Source: a virus. Taken from it: 28,283 nt of DNA. Shown here piece by piece: positions 1-8,792 of the stretch. The stretch's first letter is position 1; each line of letters opens with the position of its first letter. The stretch covers positions 1-28,283 of IMG/VR virus record IMGVR_UViG_3300032560_000095; one strand, 5' to 3'. The notes below the pieces were generated by a model. That model was not told the origin of the DNA and ran no database searches. It saw only the letters and a list, made by a program, of their open reading frames with translations. Position numbers and translations under genes: made by a program.

Positions 1-48
1 AATATGACTGCTGGCGATGTTATTCTATTTATGGCAATGGCTTATTAA
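1..48 (+). CDS. C-terminal end of an upstream gene (partial)
   Basis: Only the last 15 codons are inside the window, ending MTAGDVILFMAMAY and TAA. The stop is followed by GGAG and then the ATG of the next gene at 57, so the two genes are probably in the same rightward late operon. The hydrophobic ending would fit the last strands of a virion protein, but too little is visible to name it. It could also simply be a short ORF starting at the ATG at position 4, which is less likely given the tight spacing. Confidence 0.5.
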   Translation, partial: NMTAGDVILFMAMAY

Positions 49-56
49 GGAGCATT

Positions 57-2465
57 ATGGCTGGCCCTTCTTCAACAGTAGATCAAAACCTACTGCCAGT
101 TCAGGCTTATTTTGATGTTTATGGAAATTTCCAAACATTTATAGGTCAGGGTCAGCCTTTTTATGCAACGCTTAATCCTGTTCAATCAGGGTTAACCATT
201 ACCAATAGTACGATTAATAGCACCACAATCGGAGCTACAAGCCCTTCTACTGGCGTTTTTACTAATATCTCTACAGCTACTGGTCAGATTTCAACTGCTC
301 CTTCTTCTGCTACCGATATAACAAATAAACTGTATGTAGATACTATTGCTCAAGGCTTAAACCCTAAAGCTGCTTGTAAAGTAGGAACTTTAACTAATAT
401 TACTTTGTCAGGTTTACAGACGATTGATGGTTATTCAGTCTTGGCTGGTAATCGAGTATTAGTTAAGAATCAAACAGCAACAGCCGATAACGGCATTTAT
501 GTAGCCTCTGCAAGCGCATGGACTAGAGCAGTTGACATGGATGTATGGGCAGAAGTGCCAGGAGCCTACACAGTCGTTTTATACGGCTCTCAAGCAAATA
601 CTGCATGGGTATCTACTTCTGCTGATACAGGAACTATTGGAGTTACTCCAATTACTTTTGTTCAGTTCTCTGGAATCTCTACTTATTATGCTGGCACAGG
701 GTTAACCCTTGCTTCTAATACTTTTAGTATTACCAATACTGCCGTTACTACTGGCACTTATGGAAATGCTGCAAGAACGATTACTCAAACAGTAAATCAG
801 CAAGGGCAACTCACTAACATTTTTGACCAGCCTATTGCTATTGCTGCTACTCAAATTACAAGCGGAACAATTAGTTCTAGCTTGATTAGCGGTTCTTATA
901 CTGGAATTACTGGTGTAGGAACATTGACTGCTGGAACTTGGAACGCAACTACTATTGGTGTTGCTTATGGCGGTACTGGGGCAACAACATTTACTGCTGG
1001 ATATTTAAAAGCTAGTGGCACAACGGCATTTAGCACAGTTGCTTCTATTCCAAGTTCAGATATTACTGGCCTTGGCACAATGTCAACTCAAAATGCCAAT
1101 GCTGTAGCAATTACTGGCGGTACTATTTCAGGTCTTTCTAGTCCTTTGCCTGTAGCTTCAGGTGGTACAGGCGCAGCTACTTTGACAGGCTATGTTAAAG
1201 GCAATGGAACAGGCGCATTTACAGCTTCTGCAACAATCCCAAATACAGCAATTACTGGTTTGGGTACTATGTCAACTCAAAACGCTAATGGCGTTGCAAT
1301 TACTGGTGGCACTTTAAATGGAGTAGCAATCGGTGGAACAACTGCTGGTGATGGTACTTTTGATATTCTTACTGCCAATGTATCAAGATTAAATACTGCA
1401 ACTGCAACAAGTCTGACTATTGGCACTTTGCCATATACGCCAGCTAATGCTTTAATTACAGCGCAAAGCTCTGCTACATCGTTCAATCAAGTAATTATTA
1501 GCAATACAAACAATACAAGCACAACTGCTTCTACAGACTATATTGTTAATAATTACAACTCTACCGATACCACCTATTATGGTGACTTTGGTATGAACGG
1601 CAATGCCTTTACAGGCACAGGCGCATTTAATCAGGCAAATAATGTCTATTTAACTGCTACTACTGTCGATTTAGCGATTGGCACAACAACTGCTAATGCT
1701 ATTCATTTTGTAGTAAATGGTGGTGCTACTGATGCAGCAACAATTAGCTCTGCTGGTATTTTCTCTTTAGGAACAGCTTTAGCGATTGCTTCAGGCGGTA
1801 CAAACTCTACAGCAACTCCTACGGCTGGCGGTATTGCCTATGGAACTGGTACTGCTTATGCTTTTAGCGCAGTAGGTACAACAGGGCAAGTTTTAACCTC
1901 TCAAGGTGCAGGGGCTCCAACCTGGACTACTCCAACTTCCTATGCGACTGTTACCGATGACACCACTACAAATGCAACTCGTTATCCTTTGTTCGCTAAT
2001 CAAACAACTGGAAACCTTACAACTGAATATACAAGCTCTACTAAGTACCAGTTCAATCCTTCTACTGGCCTTCTTACAGCCACAGGATTTAGCGGATCAG
2101 GCGCAAATTTAACTTCTTTGCCAGCAGGACAGCTTTCAGGAACTATTCCTAGTGGAGTTTTAGGCAATTCAACTCTTTATATTGGCACAACTGCCGTAGT
2201 TTTGAACGCAGCAAGCGGATCAATTACTTCTTTAGCGGTCAATATTAGCGGTTCTGCTGCAAGTGCAACAACAGCTACAACTGCCACAAATGCAAATAAC
2301 GTAGCTATTACTGATGACACTTCTACAGCAGCAACTTTTTATCCAACAATCGTAAGTAGTTCTACAGGAAATTTGCCTGTTAAAACTTCTTCCACTAAAC
2401 TTCAATTTAACCCATCGACAGGAGTTCTAACTTCTACTGGCGGTATGGGTGGAGGAGCTTTCTAG
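57..2465 (+). CDS. Phage tail fibre protein, repeat-rich
   Basis: 802 aa, very rich in Thr, Ser, Gly, Ala and Asn, with almost no Cys, Trp or charged residues, as expected for a trimeric beta-structured fibre. Residues about 130-205 carry a block seen in many phage fibres (VLVKNQTATADNGIY, then WTRAVDMD and ITFVQF). The middle contains repeats of the G-Y-x-K...ITGLGTMSTQNAN type and several GGTGA/GGTG turns. The protein probably sits at the tail tip and contacts the receptor; this is inferred from composition and neighbours. It ends GGMGGGAF, and the codons for the Gly run form the ribosome-binding site of the next gene, whose ATG directly abuts the TAG stop. The start ATG follows GGAG by 4 bases. 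No enzymatic domain is recognised. Confidence 0.85.
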   Translation: MAGPSSTVDQNLLPVQAYFDVYGNFQTFIGQGQPFYATLNPVQSGLTITNSTINSTTIGATSPSTGVFTNISTATGQISTAPSSATDITNKLYVDTIAQGLNPKAACKVGTLTNITLSGLQTIDGYSVLAGNRVLVKNQTATADNGIYVASASAWTRAVDMDVWAEVPGAYTVVLYGSQANTAWVSTSADTGTIGVTPITFVQFSGISTYYAGTGLTLASNTFSITNTAVTTGTYGNAARTITQTVNQQGQLTNIFDQPIAIAATQITSGTISSSLISGSYTGITGVGTLTAGTWNATTIGVAYGGTGATTFTAGYLKASGTTAFSTVASIPSSDITGLGTMSTQNANAVAITGGTISGLSSPLPVASGGTGAATLTGYVKGNGTGAFTASATIPNTAITGLGTMSTQNANGVAITGGTLNGVAIGGTTAGDGTFDILTANVSRLNTATATSLTIGTLPYTPANALITAQSSATSFNQVIISNTNNTSTTASTDYIVNNYNSTDTTYYGDFGMNGNAFTGTGAFNQANNVYLTATTVDLAIGTTTANAIHFVVNGGATDAATISSAGIFSLGTALAIASGGTNSTATPTAGGIAYGTGTAYAFSAVGTTGQVLTSQGAGAPTWTTPTSYATVTDDTTTNATRYPLFANQTTGNLTTEYTSSTKYQFNPSTGLLTATGFSGSGANLTSLPAGQLSGTIPSGVLGNSTLYIGTTAVVLNAASGSITSLAVNISGSAASATTATTATNANNVAITDDTSTAATFYPTIVSSSTGNLPVKTSSTKLQFNPSTGVLTSTGGMGGGAF
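999..1376 (+). repeat. Tandem 189-base coding repeat in the tail fibre gene
   Basis: Two diverged copies, at 999-1187 and 1188-1376, are offset by exactly 189 bases (63 codons). Both encode GY(L/V)K, a variable stretch, then ITGLGTMSTQNAN(A/G)VAITGGT. The ends of the second copy are approximate because similarity fades there. Such repeats are a common way for fibres to change length by recombination. Confidence 0.7.
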
Positions 2466-3962
2466 ATGGCGCAAACAGGATTTACCCCCCTATTAATATA
2501 TTCAAGCTCTACAGGAGGCAATGCTCCTACTGCTGGCAATCTATTAAATAACGCCACAGGCTCTGAATTAGCCATCAATATTGCTGATGGCAAGCTTTTC
2601 TATAAAGATTCTGGTGGTTCTGTTCAGGTAATAGCCTGGAAAACCACTCCAACAACTGCTGGTGGTACTGGTCTTACTTCATGGACTGCTGGTCAACTTC
2701 CTTACTATTCTTCAGGAACAGCTCTAAGCCAATTAAATATTGGAACTAGCGGTTACTTTTTAACTTCTAGTGGATCTGCGCCTCAATGGACTGATCCTAC
2801 AACTCTTGCTGTTACCAGTATTAGTTTTGGATCTACTGGATTAACACCTTCCACAGCCACAAAAGGTGCTGTAACTGTTGCAGGATTGTTGGCAACTGGA
2901 TATGGTGGAACAGGATTAACTGGATTTACAGCAGCCAATAATGCCATTTATTCCACTTCATCTTCAGCTTTAACTGCTGGAACTTTACCAGTTGCTGCTG
3001 GTGGAACAGGATTAACAAGTCTTACTGCAAACTATATTCCTTATGGCAATGGAACAGGGGCATTTAGTTCTACTTCTGCTTTTACTTATACAAGTACAGG
3101 TCTTGGCGTAGGAACATCTGCTACTTCTATTATTGATTGCCGAGTTGACCAAGCTTCAACTACATATTTAACTGTTCAAAATAGATACCATAACAGTACG
3201 CTTACACAAAAAGCTGGTTTAAAACTACAGCTTGGTGATATTTCAGAGTCTTTTAAATGGTGTTCTGTAGAAGCATACCCAGCATCCGCTTATGAGTCTG
3301 GTGGTGGTATTACATTTAATACATATAACGGCACAACGCCTGCTGAAGTAATGCGTATGTATCCTACTGGCGGTGTTTCTATTGGTAACACTACAGATCC
3401 AGGAGCAACTAACTTATCTGTAAACGGCAAATGTATTGTAAGTGGAACAGCAATAACGAATATTGGTGGTTCGTCTTTAAATCATGAAGTCTATGCAAAT
3501 GGTAATGGTGCTATTGGCGGTTATCAATTAGGTGCTGGTGGTTATGTCTATAACTCATACGCTGTAAGTAATGGTGGTACTTATTACCATGTTTATTTTA
3601 GCGATGCAGGAACTTCTCATGGAAGTATTACATCAAATGGTACAACTACTTCTTATAACATTACTTCAGACTATAGATTAAAAGAAAATGTAGCTCCAAT
3701 GCAAAACGCTTTGGAAACTATTGCAAAATTAAACCCAGTAACTTATAAATGGGTAAATTCTGAATTAACAGGACAAGGTTTTATTGCCCATGAATTACAA
3801 GAAGTTGTGCCAGATTGTGTAACTGGAGAAAAAGATGCTGTTGATAAAGACGGAAACCCTGTTTATCAGCAAATGGATTCTTCATTTCTAATTGGTCTTT
3901 TAACAAAATCAATTCAAGAATTAAACGAAAAATTTGATGCTTATGTAGCATCTCACCCATAA
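2466..3962 (+). CDS. Tail fibre with C-terminal S74 intramolecular chaperone
   Basis: 498 aa. The N-terminal two thirds is a Gly/Thr/Ser-rich fibre with GGTGLTS repeats. The last 98 residues match the peptidase S74 (intramolecular chaperone auto-processing) family: SDYRLKEN at 401-408, then LNPVTYKW, GFIAHELQEVVP and a C-terminal helix (LIGLLTKSIQELNEK). In this family the domain helps the fibre trimerise and then cuts itself off just before the conserved Ser, here Ser401; Lys406 is the conserved partner. The mature fibre would therefore be about 400 residues. The ATG abuts the previous stop (TAGATG) and is served by GGAGGAG lying inside the previous gene, so translation is likely coupled. 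The fibre and the preceding 802-aa protein may assemble together. Confidence 0.88.
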   Translation: MAQTGFTPLLIYSSSTGGNAPTAGNLLNNATGSELAINIADGKLFYKDSGGSVQVIAWKTTPTTAGGTGLTSWTAGQLPYYSSGTALSQLNIGTSGYFLTSSGSAPQWTDPTTLAVTSISFGSTGLTPSTATKGAVTVAGLLATGYGGTGLTGFTAANNAIYSTSSSALTAGTLPVAAGGTGLTSLTANYIPYGNGTGAFSSTSAFTYTSTGLGVGTSATSIIDCRVDQASTTYLTVQNRYHNSTLTQKAGLKLQLGDISESFKWCSVEAYPASAYESGGGITFNTYNGTTPAEVMRMYPTGGVSIGNTTDPGATNLSVNGKCIVSGTAITNIGGSSLNHEVYANGNGAIGGYQLGAGGYVYNSYAVSNGGTYYHVYFSDAGTSHGSITSNGTTTSYNITSDYRLKENVAPMQNALETIAKLNPVTYKWVNSELTGQGFIAHELQEVVPDCVTGEKDAVDKDGNPVYQQMDSSFLIGLLTKSIQELNEKFDAYVASHP

Positions 3963-3971
3963 GGTTAAATT

Positions 3972-5276
3972 ATGACTACACTTATTCCAAAAATTGACTT
4001 TAAAAATGGTGGCTCTACTCCTGTAGGTGCAGTCAATAGAACAATTAATCAAAAATTAGAAGAAACAGTTTCTGTTGGTGATTTTGGAGCAGTAGGTGAT
4101 GGAACTACTGATGATACAACGGCTATTCAAAATGCTTTAAATGCATCATCTGTTCTTAATTTTGTTGCAGGAAAAACATACAAAATAACTTCTGTATTAA
4201 CAAAAACAGGAGATATTATTATTAATGGTAATAATGCTGTTTTTAATGTTACTGGAGATATTAATGGATTCTCTTTTTCTAGTGGAAATGTAATATTTAA
4301 TAATATTGTTATTACTAGAAATGGCTCTCCTCAAACTTCTACATTAGCTGCAATAGTAACAACTAATCCAATATCAACTTATTTTTCTAATGTAAATGTT
4401 GCATATTTTCATATTGGTTTTAATTTTGCAACAACAACAGCATTAACTTTAGTTCAAGATTGTTCAGCACAACAATGCACTACTGGATTTCAAAATACAA
4501 GCACTCCAGGTTCTGCTACTACTACTGTTTTTGATAGATGCTATGCTTTGTCTTGTGGAACTGGTTATTATTTATACAATGTAACAGATGGCGAATTTAG
4601 AAATTGTGCTGTAGATATTGGCTCTCTTTCTTATACTGTAACAAATACAAATGCCTTTACATTATCTTCTTGTGGTTCAATAAATTTTTATGTAAGCCAT
4701 ATTGAAGGCAATCCATATGCAGGAAACTTTACTTGTTATTCATTCACAAATACGGATTCTGTAAATATTATTGGTGATGATATTGATATTTATCAAAATT
4801 CCAATACGACAACTTTATTTAGTGTTTATAACACTTCTCATGTAAATATTTTAGGTTGTCGTCAAACAACTTATGCAACACAGCCTACTACTATCCGTTA
4901 TCAAATGATTACAGATAATGTAGCAAATACTAATTATTTATATTCATTTAATAATAAATTTGTTGATACAAATTGCACAATTAGACAAGGAAATTCTGGT
5001 TCAGGAAATGTTGGTGTAAGTTGGGTGACAGAAAATAACACCCCTAACAGCACAAATCCTAATGCCTATAAATTAACAGGCACTAATAATGGTGTTGCTA
5101 CTAATACTTTTGCTCCTGGGGATGGAACTCCTATATGGACAAGTGGTTCAGGAAGTCCTAATGGAGTAGTAACTGCCGTAGTTGGTTCTATGTTTACAAG
5201 AACAGATGGTGGAACTTCTACTACTTTATATGTAAAAGAATCAGGCTCTGGAAATACTGGTTGGGTAGCAAAATGA
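3972..5276 (+). CDS. Tailspike with pectate-lyase-type beta-helix (434 aa)
   Basis: After about 33 residues containing GAVNRTINQKLEETV comes SVGDFGAVGDGTTDD (34-48), the entry motif of the pectate lyase superfamily domain (Pectate_lyase_3) found in phage tailspikes. The following 300 residues are Asn/Thr/Ile-rich with the periodicity of a right-handed parallel beta-helix. The C-terminus (LYVKESGSGNTGWVAK) resembles the ending of many such spikes. The likely role is binding or cleaving a surface polysaccharide; catalytic residues cannot be assigned from sequence alone. The short N-terminus lacks a long head-binding domain, so it may attach through another fibre rather than directly to the tail. 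The last codons overlap the ATG of the next gene (ATGA at 5273-5276). Confidence 0.85.
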   Translation: MTTLIPKIDFKNGGSTPVGAVNRTINQKLEETVSVGDFGAVGDGTTDDTTAIQNALNASSVLNFVAGKTYKITSVLTKTGDIIINGNNAVFNVTGDINGFSFSSGNVIFNNIVITRNGSPQTSTLAAIVTTNPISTYFSNVNVAYFHIGFNFATTTALTLVQDCSAQQCTTGFQNTSTPGSATTTVFDRCYALSCGTGYYLYNVTDGEFRNCAVDIGSLSYTVTNTNAFTLSSCGSINFYVSHIEGNPYAGNFTCYSFTNTDSVNIIGDDIDIYQNSNTTTLFSVYNTSHVNILGCRQTTYATQPTTIRYQMITDNVANTNYLYSFNNKFVDTNCTIRQGNSGSGNVGVSWVTENNTPNSTNPNAYKLTGTNNGVATNTFAPGDGTPIWTSGSGSPNGVVTAVVGSMFTRTDGGTSTTLYVKESGSGNTGWVAK

Positions 5277-5584
5277 ATTATAAATGGTCAATTCTTGATA
5301 TATCAGCCATTAATGGTTTGATTACTCATGCCAAATACAAAGTAGAACTTTCTGATCAAGATCAGATTGTGGAAACTGAAGGTAACTGGTGGTTTGATAG
5401 TCCTTCATTAAAAGTTCCTTTTGAACAAGTTACAGAAGAAATAATGGCTTCTTGGATTGAACAAGAAACTATGAAAGACGGCATAAACCTTATAAAATCT
5501 AGGTTAGAAGAACAGTTAAATGAGCTAAATAAGCAAGATTCTGTTGTTGCGCCTTGGTTGCCTCAAGTCTTTACCCCTAATTAG
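5273..5584 (+). CDS. Small protein of the tail-fibre region (DUF7936-like)
   Basis: 103 aa, starting at the ATG that overlaps the previous stop by four bases (ATGA). An in-frame ATG 12 bases further upstream lies inside the tailspike and is less likely. The sequence (WSILDI..., EGNWWFD, PFEQVTEEIMASWI, then a helix and a Pro-rich tail ending PWLPQVFTPN) resembles a group of about 100-aa proteins that occur beside phage fibre genes and that I recall as DUF7936. Function is unknown. Its place between two tailspike genes suggests a chaperone or connector for them, which is inference. The family name is from memory and unverified. Confidence 0.7.
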   Translation: MNYKWSILDISAINGLITHAKYKVELSDQDQIVETEGNWWFDSPSLKVPFEQVTEEIMASWIEQETMKDGINLIKSRLEEQLNELNKQDSVVAPWLPQVFTPN

Positions 5585-5593
5585 GAGCTATAA

Positions 5594-7738
5594 ATGGCAG
5601 TTAACCTTTCCCCTGTTTTTGGAGCTGGCGCACAGCTATTTGATAATAATGGAGTTCCTCTTGCTGGTGGCCTTATATACACTTATGCAGCAGGAACATC
5701 TACTCCACAAGCTGCTTATACAAGCGGTTCAGGACTAATTCAACATTCAAATCCTATTGTTTTAGATGCTTCTGGTCGTGTGCCAGGTGGCGAAATTTGG
5801 CTTTCAGATGGTGTTTCTTATAAATTTGTAGTTGAAACTTCAGCTTTTGTTTTAATTGGTTCTTATGACAATTTAGTTGGAATTAATTCAAACTTTGTTG
5901 CTTTTACTTCTCAAGAAGAAAAACAAACTGCAACTCAAGGTCAAACTGTATTTACTTTAACTACCATTCAATATCAACCTGGAACTAATAATTTATTGGT
6001 TTTTGTAAATGGATCTAAACAAATTTTTGGAACAAATTACACAGAAACAAGTTCAACTGTAGTTACTTTTGTAGATGGTTTAAATCTAGGAGATGTGGTT
6101 GATTTTACAACTGCAACTCCGATTTCTTCAAATGCTGTAGATTCAGCAAATGTTTATTATAACGAAGGTGGAACAGGAGCAGTAAATAGAAATGTTAAAT
6201 CTAAATTACAAGAATCAATTTCTGTATTAGATTTTGGGGCAATAGGTGATGGAGTAACAAATAACTATACGGCATTTCAAAATGCTATTGCAGCAATTCC
6301 TTCTGTTGGCGGTGTATTGCATATTCCTGCTGGAACATATTATTTAGGAACTTCAGGATTATTAATTTCTCGTTCTAATATCAGCATTGTTGGTGAAGGT
6401 ATGCCAGCAATTGCAGCCGATGACAGTCATTTAATTGGTGGGACAATACTGCAAGGAAATATAGTCATTGATGGTAACAACATAAACATAAGCAATTTTG
6501 GCGTTGATTGTGGAACAACTTTTGTTAATGCTCATTTTAGTGGCAATGGCATAGATGGTTTAGTTGTACATAATGTTGCTCAAACAGGAACTCTTAACAC
6601 CAATATTAATGTAAACAATGTTGTAGGACTTGCTAAATTAGCCACTTCCATTGCAGACACTTCTGCTGCTGTTCATGCTGTTTTATTGGAAAGTTTGCAA
6701 TATGTAAATGGTTCTAATATTGTTGGTTGTGGTGGTTGGTTTGGTGTTGTTCTAAAAGTATCTAATGGTAATTTTAGCGGAATATATGGTAAAGATAGCG
6801 ATACTATTGCAGTCCAATTAAAGTCAGATTCTTATGCTCCTGTATCTGATGTAAACATTTCAAACGTATATGTTACTAATACATTAGCACCAAGAACCTA
6901 TGAAGGTTTTGCAATTATTTCAGAAGCAACTCAACTACACAACGTAACTGCTTCTAATATTACGATTGATGGTGTTTGGACAGGTGGTAGAATTGATTGT
7001 TCTGCAAGCAATCCAGGATATGCTATTGCATTAAGCAATGTTTCTGTAACAAATTCGCAAAGTGGTATTGATGTTAGAGGACCAGCTTATGCAGTAGTAA
7101 TTGACAATCTTACAGTTTGGGAACCAAGTTCAGGATATGGTTTATCCATTAGTGCAGACCCAGTAGCAGGACAAACTCCTGAAACTGTGACTGTTAGTAA
7201 TATTCGTGTTGCCGTAACAAGTGCTTCTGCTGGTGGTGTGTTATTTACAGCATCCCCTTCTCCTGCTCATCATGTATTAAATAATATTAATGTGGCTAAT
7301 GCTGGTGGTGCAATAGCATCAAATTCAACTATTAACATTAATTCCCAAGTAACAATGGGTCAATCTTATGGAACAATTTTAGGTTCTAATAATCCAGCAA
7401 CATTAGTTAATGGATGGGCTGTTGCTTATTCAGGTCAATCTGTTGGTGTAATTGTAAAAAGCGGCTATACAAATGGTTATGGTCGTATTAAAGCTGCTTC
7501 CGCTACTAGTGATACTTTTTTACAATTACAAGATGGTATGGCTCCATATAACTTAGAGTTTTACACAACCATGACAGGGCTTGATGCAACTGGGAAATTG
7601 TCTTTGGTTTCTGTTTTTGTTTCTAATACAGGAGCTTGTTCTTTATATCCAAATAGAACAACTTATAGTACATACTCTTGGTTTAACTTAACTGATTTAA
7701 GAATCCCTACTGAACTTCCAGCTACAGGCGGTATTTAA
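5594..7738 (+). CDS. Large tailspike with N-terminal adaptor and beta-helix (714 aa)
   Basis: Residues 1-110 (NLSPVFGAGAQLFDNNG, PLAGGLIYTYAAGTSTPQAAY, DASGRVPGGEIWL) form the N-terminal domain typical of phage tailspikes, which attaches the spike to the virion. A second small domain follows at about 110-185 (QTVFTL, LLVFVNGSKQ). From residue 210 SVLDFGAIGDGVTNN opens a pectate-lyase-type beta-helix that runs most of the remaining length. It shares the GAVNR...KLQESISV lead-in with the 434-aa tailspike upstream (GAVNR...KLEETVSV), so the two helices are probably paralogues. The likely role is host polysaccharide recognition or depolymerisation. GGAG at 5584-5587 precedes the ATG. It is followed one base later by the gp4-like gene. 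Confidence 0.88.
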   Translation: MAVNLSPVFGAGAQLFDNNGVPLAGGLIYTYAAGTSTPQAAYTSGSGLIQHSNPIVLDASGRVPGGEIWLSDGVSYKFVVETSAFVLIGSYDNLVGINSNFVAFTSQEEKQTATQGQTVFTLTTIQYQPGTNNLLVFVNGSKQIFGTNYTETSSTVVTFVDGLNLGDVVDFTTATPISSNAVDSANVYYNEGGTGAVNRNVKSKLQESISVLDFGAIGDGVTNNYTAFQNAIAAIPSVGGVLHIPAGTYYLGTSGLLISRSNISIVGEGMPAIAADDSHLIGGTILQGNIVIDGNNINISNFGVDCGTTFVNAHFSGNGIDGLVVHNVAQTGTLNTNINVNNVVGLAKLATSIADTSAAVHAVLLESLQYVNGSNIVGCGGWFGVVLKVSNGNFSGIYGKDSDTIAVQLKSDSYAPVSDVNISNVYVTNTLAPRTYEGFAIISEATQLHNVTASNITIDGVWTGGRIDCSASNPGYAIALSNVSVTNSQSGIDVRGPAYAVVIDNLTVWEPSSGYGLSISADPVAGQTPETVTVSNIRVAVTSASAGGVLFTASPSPAHHVLNNINVANAGGAIASNSTININSQVTMGQSYGTILGSNNPATLVNGWAVAYSGQSVGVIVKSGYTNGYGRIKAASATSDTFLQLQDGMAPYNLEFYTTMTGLDATGKLSLVSVFVSNTGACSLYPNRTTYSTYSWFNLTDLRIPTELPATGGI

Positions 7739-7739
7739 T

Positions 7740-8729
7740 ATGACTAAGCCATTAGATATTATTAGTAGAGCATTAAAAGATATTGGCGCATTAGAAGCTG
7801 GTGAAGTTCCAACGGCTGATGCAGCTCAAGATGCTTTTGATATGCTTAATGACCTGATTGATCAATGGTCAAACGAAGATATGATGGTTTTTAACACCAC
7901 AGAAATCATATTTCCTTTGATTAGCGGTCAGGTTCAATACACTATTGGCCCTAATCCATCAACTGCAAACTACATTGGAGCTTCTTTTACAGGCTCTATT
8001 GCTGGCAATGTTTTGACTGTTACTAGCCTTACAACTGGCGCAGTAGCTCAAGGACAGACATTAAAAGGCACAGGAATTATTGCTGGCACTAAGATTGTTG
8101 AATTTATTACTGGTGCTGGCGGTCAAGTTAATGAAGTTGGTACTTATCGATTAAATATTACTTATCCAACTCCAGTAGCTTCTCAACTTATTACTGCTTA
8201 TTATCAAAAACCATTGTTTATTGATCAAGCTTATGTAAGGGTAAACACTCAGTCTAATGGTCAAGCTGTACCTAATGGCGGTTTAGATTACCAAGTAGCT
8301 GTTTTGTCTTTGGATAATTACAATCAAATTGGTTTAAAGACTTTAAATGGCCCTTGGCCTAAAGCCCTTTATTACAATCCTAATGCGGATACTGGTAACG
8401 TCTTTGTATGGCCTAATCCAAGCCAAGGTGAGATGCATATGTTCTCATCTACTATTTTTAGCAACTATGAAACCTTGTATGACGATATTGTTCTTCCACA
8501 AGGCTATTCAATGGCCCTTAGATGGAATTTGGCTGAACGATTGATGCCTATGTATGGTAAAGCTTCTGCAACGCAAATTGGCATGATTAATGCTTATGCA
8601 GCTCAATCTAAATCGACTATTAAACGCAATAATATGCGACCAATAGCTGCTGCTGGTTATCCAGACTCTATGCTTGTTGGCAGAGCAAAAGACGCAGGGT
8701 GGATTTTGAGTGGGGGTTTTTTCAGGTAG
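7740..8729 (+). CDS. P22 gp4-like head-tail adaptor / tail accessory factor
   Basis: 329 aa. The N-terminus (PLDIISRALKDIGALEAGE, then AAQDAFDMLNDLIDQWSNE) is the signature of the P22 gp4 family, which binds the portal ring and helps close the head after packaging. The rest of the family pattern resumes at KPLFIDQAYVRVN (about 157-169) and ends with the helical WNLAERLMPMYGK part. Between them, residues about 80-154 (GSIAGNVLTVTSLTTGAVAQ onward to VASQLITAYY) look like an inserted beta-rich domain of a type seen in virion proteins. This makes the protein about twice the length of P22 gp4 (166 aa, from memory). It starts one base after the tailspike stop. An HNH gene separates it from the gp10-like gene, its usual neighbour. 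Confidence 0.85.
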   Translation: MTKPLDIISRALKDIGALEAGEVPTADAAQDAFDMLNDLIDQWSNEDMMVFNTTEIIFPLISGQVQYTIGPNPSTANYIGASFTGSIAGNVLTVTSLTTGAVAQGQTLKGTGIIAGTKIVEFITGAGGQVNEVGTYRLNITYPTPVASQLITAYYQKPLFIDQAYVRVNTQSNGQAVPNGGLDYQVAVLSLDNYNQIGLKTLNGPWPKALYYNPNADTGNVFVWPNPSQGEMHMFSSTIFSNYETLYDDIVLPQGYSMALRWNLAERLMPMYGKASATQIGMINAYAAQSKSTIKRNNMRPIAAAGYPDSMLVGRAKDAGWILSGGFFR

Positions 8730-8737
8730 AGGATTGT

Positions 8738-8766
8738 TTGACAAGATTGATTCTTTTATGTATAGT
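8738..8766 (+). promoter_or_regulatory. Near-consensus sigma-70 promoter for the HNH gene
   Basis: TTGACA (8738-8743), a 17-base spacer and TATAGT (8761-8766) match the sigma-70 consensus at 6/6 and 5/6 positions. Transcription would start near 8773. An AGGAGA ribosome-binding site lies at 8782-8787, ahead of the ATG at 8793. It sits in the 63-base gap that came with the HNH gene, inside an otherwise tightly packed late operon. Confidence 0.7.
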
Positions 8767-8792
8767 GAAATTTCTTACAACAGGAGATTTTT

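Noticed and set aside
57-3962. The 802-aa and 498-aa genes as one fibre broken by a stop codon
   Set aside because: TAG is followed at once by ATG with an ideal GGAGGAG site, and both products have complete-looking ends. Two genes are the simpler reading, although suppression of the stop cannot be excluded.
57-7738. Diversity-generating retroelement target in the fibre genes
   Set aside because: No reverse transcriptase or template/variable repeat pair with adenine-specific differences is visible. The 189-base repeat is an ordinary coding repeat.
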